Shown: piece by piece, positions 27,930 through 37,423 of the stretch
Position numbering within the stretch: the first letter of the stretch is position 1
How the letters are laid out: each line of letters opens with the position of its first letter
NCBI RefSeq assembly: GCF_020178975.1
Contig: NZ_JAHXBU010000091.1
Location: 1-64,000, forward strand
Length of the DNA stretch: 64,000 bases
Reading direction: 5' to 3'
Source: Cesiribacter sp. SM1
Lineage (GTDB): Bacteria > Bacteroidota > Bacteroidia > Cytophagales > Cyclobacteriaceae
Made by a program: the position numbers and the translations under genes
The notes under the pieces: generated by a model
What the model saw: only the letters and a program-made list of their open reading frames with translations
What the model was told of the DNA's origin: nothing
Database searches by the model: none

Positions 27930-30443
27930 ATGAAGACTTATTTACTTTTTATTATTTTACTGGGCATCAGTAGCTTTTCATTAGCGCAGAACGGAACTAT
28001 CTCCGGCCGTGTGTTAGATGCACAAAGTAAAGAACCCCTACCCTTTGCAACCGTAGCTGCCTTTCAGGGCGATAAATTGATTAATGGTGCCACCACCGGC
28101 GATAACGGCCGTTTTGAGCTTGAGTTGCCTTATGGTACCTACAGGTTAATGGTGCAGTTTCTTTCTTACGGAAATAAGCAGTTTGATGCAATAAACCTTG
28201 ATGCAGCTAATGCTACCCGTAACCTGGGCGATGTGCTGCTTAGCGCAGATGAAGAAACCCTTGAGGCAGTTGAAGTAGAAGCTCAGGCCATGGAAATGCA
28301 GCTTTCGCTGGATAAAAAAGTCTTCAATGTATCTGATAACCTGGTAACCAAAGGGGGTACAGCAACCGATATTCTCGAAAACATTCCCTCAGTAGCGGTA
28401 GACGTGGAAGGTAACGTTAGCCTCAGGGGGAGTGATAATGTTAGGGTGCTGATTGACGGAAAGCCCAGTGGTCTGACCGGTGCCAGTGCCCTGCGCCAGC
28501 TTCCGGCAGATATGATTGAGCGGGTTGAAATAGTAACCAACCCAAGTGCCCGCTACGAAGCGCAGGGCATGGCAGGTATTATCAATATCATACTTAAAAA
28601 GAATCAGCAAAACGGCCTCAATGGTTCGTTTGATGTAACCACAGGCTGGCCTCATAACCACGGCCTTGCGGCCAATATTAATGTACGCCGCAAAGCCGCT
28701 AACTTTTTTGTTAACCTGGGCACACGCTATCGTGTAAACCCGGGTGGCGGTTTTAACAATGTGACCTTTGGCGAAGAACAAACAGATGAACTGGAGAGCG
28801 GTACAGCCTACACGTACAAGTACCGGAATTCTACTTCAGACCGTGAAAGAGCCGGCTGGTCGCACAACATACGTTTGGGTTCAGATTTCTTTCTTACTGA
28901 AAAGAATGTGTTAACAGCAGCATTTTTATATAACCGCGGCAATGGCGATAACCAGGCGGTGCTGAACTATGACTTTTTAACAGCTGAAGGTAACAGAAGC
29001 CTAAGCAGCATACGCACCGATGATGAGGAAGAGCTGGACCAGAACCTGGAGTGGTCGCTTGATTACCGCCGCACCTATGATGAAAAAAACAAGAGTTTAT
29101 CTGCCCTGGTGCAGTACCGGAATAACACAGACGAAGAAAGTTCTGCTTATCTCGAGAACTTTTTCCTGCCCTCTGGTGAATTGGCTTTAACCAACAGGCA
29201 GCGCTCCTCAAACCAGGAGGAAAACCGTGAGTTGCTGATGCAGTTCGATTTTGTAGATCCACTGCCAAATGACAAAGGCCAGTGGGAAGCAGGGGCTCGT
29301 TCCAGCTTCAGACGTATTGGCAACGACTATGGCGTTGATCTGTATAATGCCGGTGAGTTTATCTCCCTCCCCTTGTTTACGAATGATTTTCTTTACGAGG
29401 AGGAAGTACATGCTGCTTATGCACAGGGTGGTTTGAAAATGGACCGGATGAGCTACCAGGCCGGCTTGCGCCTTGAATATACAGGCATCACCACACAGAT
29501 TGATGACAATGTGAATAGCAGGGATTTTCTTAACCTATTTCCTTCAATCTTTGCAAATTACAAGCTTACGGACCAGGCTTCGGTGCAGGCTAGTTACAGC
29601 CGTCGTATTCGCAGGCCTGACTTCAGGCAGCTAAACCCCTTCTGGACTTTCAGCGATATCAGAAGCTGGCGCATAGGCAACCCTAATGTTAATCCTGAAT
29701 TTACAGATTCTTACGAGCTGAGCTATTTGCACAACTGGGAGCGTTCATCACTTACCTCAAGCTTATTCTACAGAAAAACCACCGATGGCATAGAGTTTCT
29801 GAGCAGCCGCCTGGATCCTGAAGAAGTATTCAGTGACCCACAGATTCTGCAGTTTTTCACAGGTGGTGCTGTTACACAGGCACAGCCTTACAACATCAGC
29901 AACCGAAATGATTATGGCCTTGAAGTAGTGCTTTCCTCTGACCTTACCAACTGGTGGACGGTGAACGGCAGTGCAAACGCCTACTGGCAGGTAACAGATG
30001 CCTACACACTTACCAATGAGAATGGCTCTACCGAAGACAGACAGGGTGTGGAGGCCTTTGGACTCATGGGACGCCTTAGTAGCCGTATGCGTCTGAAAGG
30101 CGGTATTAACCTGCAGCAAATGCTTTTCTACAGAGCTCCACAAAACAACCTGCAGGGCCGCAGCCTTAGCATGACCTTTGTAACCCTGGGTGCCAGCAAA
30201 GAAATTCTTAACCGGAAAGGCACCATCAGCCTGAATGTTGATGATGTGTTTAATACACGCAAATGGAGATCTGAACTGAACTTTGATGATGTTGTGACCA
30301 GCTCTGAATTCCAGTGGCGCAGAAGAAGCGTTACGCTTAGCTTCAACTACCGCCTGAACCAGGATAGCCGCAACAACCGCAGGGACAACCGCGACCAGCA
30401 ACGCCAGGATGGTGGCGGCGGTGAAGAAGGCATGGAATTCTAA
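27930..30443 (+). CDS. TonB-dependent receptor, outer-membrane beta-barrel
   Basis: This 837-residue outer-membrane protein has a signal peptide (LLFIILLGISSFSLAQ), a carboxypeptidase-regulatory-like domain (about 22-110, GRVLDAQSKEPLPFATV), a TonB plug (about 125-220: DILENIPSVAVDVEGNVSLRG, LPADMIERVEIVTNPSARY, AGIINIILKKN) and a 600-residue barrel. The C-terminus carries an odd tail rich in Asn, Arg, Gln and Gly (residues about 812-837) after the last barrel strand. Unlike SusC, no SusD partner follows. This type often serves protein, metal or siderophore traffic. A terminator follows, and a TetR-type gene lies next on the same strand. Confidence 0.93.
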   Translation: MKTYLLFIILLGISSFSLAQNGTISGRVLDAQSKEPLPFATVAAFQGDKLINGATTGDNGRFELELPYGTYRLMVQFLSYGNKQFDAINLDAANATRNLGDVLLSADEETLEAVEVEAQAMEMQLSLDKKVFNVSDNLVTKGGTATDILENIPSVAVDVEGNVSLRGSDNVRVLIDGKPSGLTGASALRQLPADMIERVEIVTNPSARYEAQGMAGIINIILKKNQQNGLNGSFDVTTGWPHNHGLAANINVRRKAANFFVNLGTRYRVNPGGGFNNVTFGEEQTDELESGTAYTYKYRNSTSDRERAGWSHNIRLGSDFFLTEKNVLTAAFLYNRGNGDNQAVLNYDFLTAEGNRSLSSIRTDDEEELDQNLEWSLDYRRTYDEKNKSLSALVQYRNNTDEESSAYLENFFLPSGELALTNRQRSSNQEENRELLMQFDFVDPLPNDKGQWEAGARSSFRRIGNDYGVDLYNAGEFISLPLFTNDFLYEEEVHAAYAQGGLKMDRMSYQAGLRLEYTGITTQIDDNVNSRDFLNLFPSIFANYKLTDQASVQASYSRRIRRPDFRQLNPFWTFSDIRSWRIGNPNVNPEFTDSYELSYLHNWERSSLTSSLFYRKTTDGIEFLSSRLDPEEVFSDPQILQFFTGGAVTQAQPYNISNRNDYGLEVVLSSDLTNWWTVNGSANAYWQVTDAYTLTNENGSTEDRQGVEAFGLMGRLSSRMRLKGGINLQQMLFYRAPQNNLQGRSLSMTFVTLGASKEILNRKGTISLNVDDVFNTRKWRSELNFDDVVTSSEFQWRRRSVTLSFNYRLNQDSRNNRRDNRDQQRQDGGGGEEGMEF

Positions 30444-30489
30444 TGATGATCAGCGCATAGGAAATTTCTTCATAAATCAATAAATAAGT

Positions 30490-30525
30490 AAAACTGCCCG
30501 GATCATACCGGGCAGTTTTCTTTTA
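30490..30525 (+). terminator. Terminator after the TonB-dependent receptor
   Basis: AAAACTGCCCGG and CCGGGCAGTTTT form a perfect 12-base-pair stem around a 6-base loop, followed by CTTTT. It lies 47 bases after the receptor stop. Confidence 0.85.
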
Positions 30526-30609
30526 CAGCAATTTCTGATTTGACTGCCCGGGAACCGCTGATTATCACTATTAATTTTACCTTTGCAGCGCAGTACAAGA
30601 ACCTAACGA

Positions 30610-31182
30610 ATGGCAGTAGAAGATAAACGCGGAGCAGTTTTGCAGGCAATGATGGAGCTGATAACCGAGCATGGCTTTCATGGCACAGCCATGTCGATGG
30701 TGGCCAAAAGAGCGGGCGTTGCCGCAGGCACCATATACCATTATTTTGAGAGCAAGGAAGAAGTGATTAACCAGCTGTATGGAGAGGTAATGCAGCGTGT
30801 AGGGTTAGCACTGGTTCAGGAAGATAGTAACAAAGGCAGCATAAAAGATCGCTTTTTTCGCTATTATACAAATATCTACCATTACTACATCCAGCATCCG
30901 GATGAGTTCCGCTTTCTGGAGCAGTATACCAACTCGCCTTATACCAGCCAGCTGGCCAGGGAGGAGAATGGAAAAGCATTTGAGCCTGTACTGCTTTTCC
31001 TGCAGCAGGGTATTGAGCTTGGGGTGCTCCGTCCGCTAGAGTTACGCATGATGATGGCACTGGTACATGGCCACGTTATTTCACTGGCAAAGCTCCACCT
31101 GTCTGATAACAATTTACCCGTTACACAAGAGCAGCTGGAGCAGGCGGCCCAGAGCTGCTGGGATGGCGTACGCATCAACTAG
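30610..31182 (+). CDS. TetR/AcrR-family transcriptional regulator
   Basis: This 190-residue regulator has a TetR helix-turn-helix at about residues 10-58: AVLQAMMELITEHGFHGTAMS, then VAKRAGVAAGTIYHYFESKEE. The C-terminal two thirds form the helical ligand domain, which has no recognisable ligand signature. It sits downstream of a TonB-type receptor and converges with a hypothetical gene. It may control an efflux or lipid-related gene, but no operator was identified. Confidence 0.93.
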   Translation: MAVEDKRGAVLQAMMELITEHGFHGTAMSMVAKRAGVAAGTIYHYFESKEEVINQLYGEVMQRVGLALVQEDSNKGSIKDRFFRYYTNIYHYYIQHPDEFRFLEQYTNSPYTSQLAREENGKAFEPVLLFLQQGIELGVLRPLELRMMMALVHGHVISLAKLHLSDNNLPVTQEQLEQAAQSCWDGVRIN

Positions 31183-31214
31183 TGTTTGCAAATAGCAGGC
31201 ATTCAGATCTAAGA

Positions 31215-31544
31215 TCAGTTTTCTGATGCAGCCCCGGAGCGGCTGGCATACCAGCGGCGGGTCTCTACTTTCATGAGCTCGCGCTTCAGCATTAGATCAG
31301 CTATTTGTCCGGCAGGATCATCAGATACCAGGCATTCCTTGAACCGCTTTTCAGGCACATCTATGCGATAGACCGATTGCAAAAGCCGCTCAAAATCGCG
31401 CTCCAGCAAATAGAGCACCTGCCTTGCCAGCAGTTGCCGAAGTTCAGCTTCAGTAAGTGCAGGCGCCTTCTGCAGTGCTTCCTGATCGAACACTCCATGT
31501 TGAAGAAGCAGCTGCGCAGCTTCGTCGATTTCTGTTTTTTGCAT
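31215..31544 (-). CDS. Conserved-looking small protein of unknown function
   Basis: This 109-residue protein is not recognised. It is predicted mostly helical and charged, with a Leu-rich stretch (LRQLLARQVLYLLERDFERLLQSVYRID) around the middle and a basic C-terminus (VETRRWYASRSG). No signal peptide or membrane segment is seen. It has gene-like composition and lies in the same direction as the 73-residue protein 42 bases upstream, so the two may be cotranscribed. Confidence 0.65.
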   Translation of the reverse strand: MQKTEIDEAAQLLLQHGVFDQEALQKAPALTEAELRQLLARQVLYLLERDFERLLQSVYRIDVPEKRFKECLVSDDPAGQIADLMLKRELMKVETRRWYASRSGAASEN

Positions 31545-31586
31545 GTTTATAGTGGATGTTAACTTACACCAGAGCAGGCCAAAGTC

Positions 31587-31808
31587 TTATATGATATCAC
31601 CAAAATCATTGATTTCATCCAGGTCATAATCCTTACCGGTCCCCCATTGTACCAGTTCATACAGTTCGTACTTCTCCAGGGTTATCTTATCTTTCAGGAG
31701 GTAGTTTTTATCAGATAGCCGTCTAACCACTTCAAATTCACGGGTTTCTCCGTAGTTTTTCATTCTATAAGTTCGCCCTACCCGCAGGGCATCAAATGCC
31801 ATTGCCAT
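31587..31808 (-). CDS. Small unknown protein, beta-rich
   Basis: This 73-residue protein is not recognised. It looks like a small beta-barrel: FEVVRRLSDKNYLLKDKITLEKYELYELVQ, with an acidic end (YDLDEINDFGDII). Such short proteins recur in Bacteroidota, but no function is known. Start choice is ambiguous between residues 1 and 3 (MAMAFD). It lies just downstream of the terminator of the large secreted protein. Confidence 0.6.
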   Translation of the reverse strand: MAMAFDALRVGRTYRMKNYGETREFEVVRRLSDKNYLLKDKITLEKYELYELVQWGTGKDYDLDEINDFGDII

Positions 31809-31828
31809 TAGCTTTTCTTTTCGTAACG

Positions 31829-31866
31829 CAAAAAAAGGGCTTTTGTGAAAGAAAAGCCCTTTTTTA
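31829..31866 (-). terminator. Terminator of the large secreted protein gene
   Basis: The inverted repeat AAAAAAGGGCTTTT / AAAAGCCCTTTTTT around a 7-base loop lies between the 31879 stop and the next minus-strand gene. On the minus strand the stem is followed by a T-run. Confidence 0.85.
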
Positions 31867-31878
31867 AAGTAGTATAAG

Positions 31879-34800
31879 TTACTTTTTTATCACCTTAAAC
31901 TGCTTGATCAGTTCTGCAGAGCTTACTTCCAGTATGTACATTCCGGCCTGCAGATGATCGCCCCTTAACACAGGCATGATATTTTCGCCATCCAGAATTG
32001 TGACTTCCTGCGTCAGCAGCTGCTTGCCTTCCATGTTAAGCAGACGGAGCGCCAGGCGTTGTTCCTTTGCTCCTGCTATGTTCACAACAAGATCGCCCTG
32101 GAAAGGATTGGGATACACCCCTTTGATGGCAAATGCTTCATCTGGCAGCACCACAACCACTACATTACTGTAATCTGTTGCGCCATCCACATCTACCTGC
32201 TCCAGTCGGTAGTACACTGCTCCCGCCAGATCATCAGCTACTTTATCATCGGTATACTGATACTGAACCAGCCCTGTGCTGTTACCTGCAGATGTTACCC
32301 TGCCGATGGTGTTGAAGATTCTACCATCTTTTGAGCGCTGCACGTTAAAGTGACTGCTGTTCTTTTCAGAACTTGTTTCCCAATCCAGCACTACATCATG
32401 ATGTTCCAAGCTGGCAGTAAAGCGGGTAAATTCTACCGGCAGAGGCACATCGGGATTAGGACTGCCAAAGGTAAATACACCCCAGCCGCTTACCCGGGGG
32501 CTGGAAAGTAACCGACCCAGTTCGGGTGCCGGTGCCTCCTCTGTGCCACTGTTTCCTTCATCTACCCAGGCAGGCTGGCTGGCATTCCAGCGAACTACTC
32601 CAAGATCCTCTGCCTTGTTTTCTATTGCTTCAATACCAGATGCCTCATCCCAGTAGAGCACAACCTGTGCAGCGGGATTTCCTTCCACCGGTTCAATAGT
32701 CCAGTGTTCGGTAGGCGATACCTGTTCAATGCCATCTGCAAAGAATTCCTCATTATCCTGGGTTCGAACAAGCGGATAAGGGGCTGCCCCAAAATGGTAG
32801 TTCACTACAAAAGCAGAGGGAGCAGAAGATACAGGCGCTACTGCTGCCAGTCCTAAGCGTTCTTCATCTCCTACCGGATAAACAAAACTTTCAGCACTGT
32901 TAAAGCGCTTAACCATTGGCCCTGCCACATAGGCATTATTTGCAGGTGATCCTTCCTCGCCCAGTGTGGCATCAGCACCCATAGTTAGCATGGCGTCAGG
33001 AGTACTTAGCACCACACCTTCCACCAGATCAAGAGCACCTTCTACAAGCACAGGGGTTTGCAGGTTTTTAGGGCCACCTCCTTCTATCAGCAATCGCCAT
33101 AGTTCCAGTGCTTCGGTGCTATTAATAAATTGCTCTGTTTCTCCATTCAAAGACAAGACTCCCCTACCGGCATCAAACACTCCTTCGTTGTTGAGCACAC
33201 CTCTAAGGCTGATTTTTCCAGGGCCTGTATATTTTATGGTTCCCCTGTTGGTAATACCCTCAATGAGGGGATTACGCTCACCGCACTGCCTTAACTCCGC
33301 CCTTGCCTCTGCCATAGTAACCGATGCTCCTTCCAGGATCACCAAATTCCGGTAATTGGCAGGCCCTGGCTCTTTCCTGATCACTGGCTGGTATTTTACC
33401 TCCTGGTCAAAGATCCTGGTTTTATTGGGAAGAATAGTGGCCAGGTTATATGCCTGGGGCTGGTTGTTGTTGGGGCAATCTGGCACCCTGTTGGCAGACC
33501 AGTTGGCGGGGTTAAACCAGTCATCGCTCACCACGCCTATCCAGGCATTGTAACCCTCACTGGCACCAATATCCGGATCAATCCTTAGCACCAGGTCTAT
33601 ATCAGTTTCAATTTCTTCTATACTATAACCGGCATCTACCACCACACTGGGCCGAACTGTTTGCACAATCCGCAGGTTGCCATTGGCAGGATCTAAAAAG
33701 TCACTCTCTATATTCTCTGAACAAACAGAGTTTTGCTCGGGTGTACTGGCTGTCCAGGCACTGCAATCATCCAGAAGCAGATCTCCGTATCTGCCAAAAT
33801 CGTTCAGAGAAGCAGTGCCCGATGAGCGATACAGCAGGTTGTTGCTGGAAGTCCATCCAGCTGTAGCTTCGGTACCAATCACAAAATTTGCATTCCTGCT
33901 GGTAGTACGGGTGTTGAGAAAGATGTTGTTTCTGACTGTTGTAGGGCTGATGCCCGAGCGATAAAAAACATAATTTCTGCCAATGGCTGCGTTTTCTCCC
34001 CCGTAAATGTATACGGAGTTATAGAAGACTTTAGTGGCGCCACTGCTGTTAGAAGGCACAAAGATGCCATAGTAAACAGTTGTGCTGCCGGGATAAACAT
34101 CTTCAAACGTGATCATGTTATTGGCCACCCTTGTTTCTCCGGAGATATTTTCAGCAACGATACCGGCTACATTTCCTTCGCCCAGGCTGCTGGGGCATAC
34201 TACTGATAATGCAGATGAGTTATTGTAGAAATCATAAATAACATTCCGGAAGATATCTGTTGGCCCGTTGCCCAGAGCATGAATACCCACCATGGAAACA
34301 CTAAGCCTGCCACTTACATCTGATCTTATGTTGGCAATTGTATTCTGGCTTATTTCTATGTTGGAGGCACTTTCATTATTGTAAACGCCTATAAACTTCA
34401 GATCTGAATAGCCAGCCCCGCTCACAGCTCCCTCCAGCCGGACAGAACCAATGTAATTACCACGAACCACTCCACTGCTTGTTCTTCCGCTTTGGCCCCG
34501 GTAATAAACGGGCGCTAGCAGGTAAGATCCTGCATTTATATCACCTGAGTTAACATTCCGAACTGTAATGGAGGTACCGCCTGCAGGATCTCCAAAGGTA
34601 TTGTCAATAAAATCTACTTCGCCTGCCAGCACCACCGAACCAAAGGCCAGGTCGTCGCAGCCGAATGGCATGCCTGTTATTGCTATGTTGGTGACAGTGT
34701 TGCCTGTGATTTCTACCTTACCATTCTGGGTATCGATGCTGAAAGGCACAATACTGGGATAGGGCGGAATTCCTGTTTCATCATCATCTACAGTTACACG

Positions 34801-36462
34801 TAAAGGATTGCCTGCAGCAAAAGCTGCACTACCACCAATAAAATTACCTTCTACCAGGTGATCGGTGCCAGATCTGATGCATACACCCTTCAGCTCAAAA
34901 AGTCCCTCGCTTACCACAGGCGCAGATTCTCTTTCCTGATAAAGATGGTTACCCAGAATATTCCAGGAGCTGTTTCCAGGTCCTGCCATGATGGTGCAGG
35001 GGTTGCCTGCTATATTCAAGCTGGCCGTGGCTGCAAAACCGTAGAACTGGTTACCCTCCACCCACAGATCATCTGTTGTATTTCCTGCCGCAGCATTCCA
35101 GGAAGCCAAAGTATTTACAGGCCTCTGGTTGCCATAGCCACCAATCTGGTTGTAGAGAATAGCATTGGCATCATTTCCACTCCTGGTTCCGTTACCAAGA
35201 AAAACGACCGCCTGTTCCTCTGATGTACTGGCACCCTGTATTGTGGCATAAGCTATTGTATTATTTGTGGCATCATTTTCTAAATGAAAGGTGGGTGCAG
35301 CACCAGTGTTGCGAAAAAGCAGATGTCCACCTATTCCCATCCCTTCTCTGCTGTCACTGGGTGTGCGGCCATCAAACCGCACCCAGTCTGCCCCATTTAA
35401 CCTGATAAGGGCTCCCCTGGCAAAATTATTTGACCCTGTAACGGAGTAAGTTTCTGCATTTTGTGGGCGGAACTGAATAGTATTCACATCAGAAGTACCT
35501 CCTATATGATTGAGGGCAACCTCTCCTGTTTCTCCTGGTAAATCGCTGATGATGATAAAATTCATAGGGCCACTGATAGTACTCAGTTCGTTTAAAGCAT
35601 TAAATACCCCACCCGGACGCGTAAGGCTGTTAAAATCACCACCACTCCCTACTGTATAAGTACCTCCTGCCGGATCAAGTGCTACCGGAGGTACATAGGC
35701 TGGCACTTTCTCAATTAGGAGATTATCAAAAAAAGCAGTGCTTCGCATATCATTACCACGCGTGACAAACTTAACCTGCCTGATGGGTGCAGTACCCTGT
35801 GCGGTTACATCATTTGCCACCCGGATATTATCCACCCAAATATCTATGCTGTTGTTGGCCAATGTTTCTTCTGTACCCAGTGGCGATACATAGCTAAACC
35901 CGTTGCCAGACCTGTTCATATAGATGGCAATAGTACTCTGGCTATTCATAACATGGGTAGCATTTGCCTGGTCAAGGGCGATCATGTTTCTAACCGAAAA
36001 CCTGTTATTCCCATTCCAGTTAATATCGATGGTAGCAAAGCGGTCTACATTATCAGGATAGGTTGCATTATATGCCATATTATGCCCCACATAAAAACTC
36101 CCGATAGGATTAGTCACACTTCCGTTTACAACATCCAGATCAAACTGCAGCTTGAGTACCTCCGGCGATGGCGCACCTACCTCCTTCAACCACCATACAC
36201 GTGTATTATCACCTTTAACCAGGCGCATCACTGTTTGTCCACTACCCTCCGGCTGGTGAAGTGAAAAGGTAGTTCGGCCACTAGAAGAAGTAGTTAACAG
36301 TTCATTCACCTGTCCTCTTCCGGGATTTGAGGATCTGAATTCAGAAAGTGCGTTTAGCCCCTCAAAATCCTGTACAAGAATCTGACCATTGGTCCAAAAG
36401 GGAATACTTATAAAAGCAACAAACCAGACTGTTCTAGCATAATGGAGTAAAGTTTTTTTCAT
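31879..36462 (-). CDS. Very large secreted protein with T9SS type A sorting domain
   Basis: This 1527-residue protein has a signal peptide (about 1-26, ending FWTNGQ) and an early jelly-roll-like segment. From about 300 to 960 it has many short repeated turns (for example VIYDFYNNSSALSVV, VFYNSVYIYGGENA, TVRNNIFLNTRTTS), which suggest a right-handed beta-helix of the kind seen in polysaccharide lyases or adhesins. A region near 1000-1350 is beta-rich, with repeated LNGETEQFINSTEALELW and VVNYHFGA-type strands. The last 80 residues form the type IX secretion type A sorting domain: IKGVYPNPFQGDLVVNI, LLNMEGKQLL, LQAGMYILEV and KQFKVIKK at the end. It would cross the outer membrane through the T9SS. 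No catalytic residues were recognised. Confidence 0.85.
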   Translation of the reverse strand: MKKTLLHYARTVWFVAFISIPFWTNGQILVQDFEGLNALSEFRSSNPGRGQVNELLTTSSSGRTTFSLHQPEGSGQTVMRLVKGDNTRVWWLKEVGAPSPEVLKLQFDLDVVNGSVTNPIGSFYVGHNMAYNATYPDNVDRFATIDINWNGNNRFSVRNMIALDQANATHVMNSQSTIAIYMNRSGNGFSYVSPLGTEETLANNSIDIWVDNIRVANDVTAQGTAPIRQVKFVTRGNDMRSTAFFDNLLIEKVPAYVPPVALDPAGGTYTVGSGGDFNSLTRPGGVFNALNELSTISGPMNFIIISDLPGETGEVALNHIGGTSDVNTIQFRPQNAETYSVTGSNNFARGALIRLNGADWVRFDGRTPSDSREGMGIGGHLLFRNTGAAPTFHLENDATNNTIAYATIQGASTSEEQAVVFLGNGTRSGNDANAILYNQIGGYGNQRPVNTLASWNAAAGNTTDDLWVEGNQFYGFAATASLNIAGNPCTIMAGPGNSSWNILGNHLYQERESAPVVSEGLFELKGVCIRSGTDHLVEGNFIGGSAAFAAGNPLRVTVDDDETGIPPYPSIVPFSIDTQNGKVEITGNTVTNIAITGMPFGCDDLAFGSVVLAGEVDFIDNTFGDPAGGTSITVRNVNSGDINAGSYLLAPVYYRGQSGRTSSGVVRGNYIGSVRLEGAVSGAGYSDLKFIGVYNNESASNIEISQNTIANIRSDVSGRLSVSMVGIHALGNGPTDIFRNVIYDFYNNSSALSVVCPSSLGEGNVAGIVAENISGETRVANNMITFEDVYPGSTTVYYGIFVPSNSSGATKVFYNSVYIYGGENAAIGRNYVFYRSGISPTTVRNNIFLNTRTTSRNANFVIGTEATAGWTSSNNLLYRSSGTASLNDFGRYGDLLLDDCSAWTASTPEQNSVCSENIESDFLDPANGNLRIVQTVRPSVVVDAGYSIEEIETDIDLVLRIDPDIGASEGYNAWIGVVSDDWFNPANWSANRVPDCPNNNQPQAYNLATILPNKTRIFDQEVKYQPVIRKEPGPANYRNLVILEGASVTMAEARAELRQCGERNPLIEGITNRGTIKYTGPGKISLRGVLNNEGVFDAGRGVLSLNGETEQFINSTEALELWRLLIEGGGPKNLQTPVLVEGALDLVEGVVLSTPDAMLTMGADATLGEEGSPANNAYVAGPMVKRFNSAESFVYPVGDEERLGLAAVAPVSSAPSAFVVNYHFGAAPYPLVRTQDNEEFFADGIEQVSPTEHWTIEPVEGNPAAQVVLYWDEASGIEAIENKAEDLGVVRWNASQPAWVDEGNSGTEEAPAPELGRLLSSPRVSGWGVFTFGSPNPDVPLPVEFTRFTASLEHHDVVLDWETSSEKNSSHFNVQRSKDGRIFNTIGRVTSAGNSTGLVQYQYTDDKVADDLAGAVYYRLEQVDVDGATDYSNVVVVVLPDEAFAIKGVYPNPFQGDLVVNIAGAKEQRLALRLLNMEGKQLLTQEVTILDGENIMPVLRGDHLQAGMYILEVSSAELIKQFKVIKK

Positions 36463-36830
36463 AGTAGGCTGGTTAAAAAGTAATTTATCAGCAACAATAT
36501 TACATTACCATATAAATACTACTCCTTTAGGCAGCCTTTGGTTTTTTCGATAGTCATTATCGGCAGAACATAACGTAAATTATTGCTTATTACTATTTTA
36601 TATAGCTATTACAGCTTAATGCTAATTTTCCGGAATAAGCATACACAAAGAGCATGCAAGTTAATCAAGAGAATCTCCCTAGATATATTCAATAATTACC
36701 TATTGTTTTTATGTAAATATTACATGTATCATTGTCTTTGCTGTGCCAGCAGAATAGCGATCCCCTTCAGACAAATGAAGCCTGTTAGCCCTTACCTGCA
36801 CTGATACTCACCTTCCGGAGCACAAAAAAA
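36463..36830. other. Intergenic region, no supported gene
   Basis: An AT-rich stretch upstream of the large secreted protein gene. A 73-codon frame on the plus strand has no gene-like features. The promoter of the large gene should be here, but no certain -33/-7 pair was found. Confidence 0.4.
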
Positions 36831-36850
36831 GCCGGTGCTGCTGCACCGGC
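36824..36850 (-). terminator. Terminator after the 129-residue hypothetical gene
   Basis: GCCGGTGC / GCACCGGC with a 4-base loop, and an A-run on the left that reads as a T-run on the minus strand. It lies 25 bases downstream of the hypothetical gene. Confidence 0.85.
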
Positions 36851-36875
36851 CTCTGCTTATAACAAGTGGAAGTTT

Positions 36876-37262
36876 CTATACCTTTTCAACCTCCGGATGT
36901 AAATACCGCTCGTAGTTTTCTTCATTCGACCAGAATTCACGGCATTCTTCTCTGCACTTCTCAATAAATGAAGGATCTCTTTTCAGGTCCTTCCAGTTTC
37001 CCAGTCCCAGCTTTTCACACATTTTAAAGAAGTTATCTCCCTGCCCCTTGGGCTTGATCTTCACTAAAGCACTTAGCAGAGGCCTACCCTGGGCATGTTC
37101 TGCCATGCTTATTTCGTTTAGTATTTCTCCGAGCATGTTTTTCTCATGATTGCTTTCCAGGTTCAGCCCCAGGCTCATCTGGTAAACCAGACTAGGATAC
37201 GATATGGGAGAATCATCTACTCGGGCAATCTGAATTAGTTTTTTTCTTATGCGGTCGTTCAT
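36876..37262 (-). CDS. Unknown 128-residue cytoplasmic protein
   Basis: The ATG at 37262 is preferred to a TTG two codons upstream. The protein is not assigned to a family. It is charged and helical, with SYPSLVYQMSLGLNLESNHE, then MLGEILNEISMAEHAQGRP and LLSALVKIKPKGQGDNFF. The central pattern (a short helix-turn-helix-like start, then a run of LLSALV with glycines) loosely recalls small domains found next to restriction or nuclease genes, but this is a weak impression. It has its own terminator and lies just downstream of the motor-like cluster, separated by that cluster's terminator, so it is probably not part of the same transcript. Confidence 0.6.
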   Translation of the reverse strand: MNDRIRKKLIQIARVDDSPISYPSLVYQMSLGLNLESNHEKNMLGEILNEISMAEHAQGRPLLSALVKIKPKGQGDNFFKMCEKLGLGNWKDLKRDPSFIEKCREECREFWSNEENYERYLHPEVEKV

Positions 37263-37371
37263 AGGCAAAAAAGTAAAATAGCACCAAAACCTTTACGGAC
37301 ACTCGTCGTTTAATAGGCCTGTTTATATAATAACCGCATTTTTGGCCTAATGTTTCATCATTGATGCATAT

Positions 37372-37396
37372 AAAAAAACCGGCTTTGCAGCCGGTT
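37372..37396 (-). terminator. Terminator closing the motor/cytoskeleton-like operon
   Basis: AACCGGCT / AGCCGGTT around TTGC, with an A-run that reads as a T-run on the minus strand. It lies just downstream of the protease-like gene, so that gene is the last of the operon. Confidence 0.85.
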
Positions 37397-37423
37397 CTAT
37401 ATCAGTTAAATGAATGTTATGTA

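Noticed and set aside
36583-36804. 73-codon plus-strand frame upstream of the large secreted protein
   Set aside because: It is AT-rich with no family, start signal or neighbour support, and lies where a promoter is expected.
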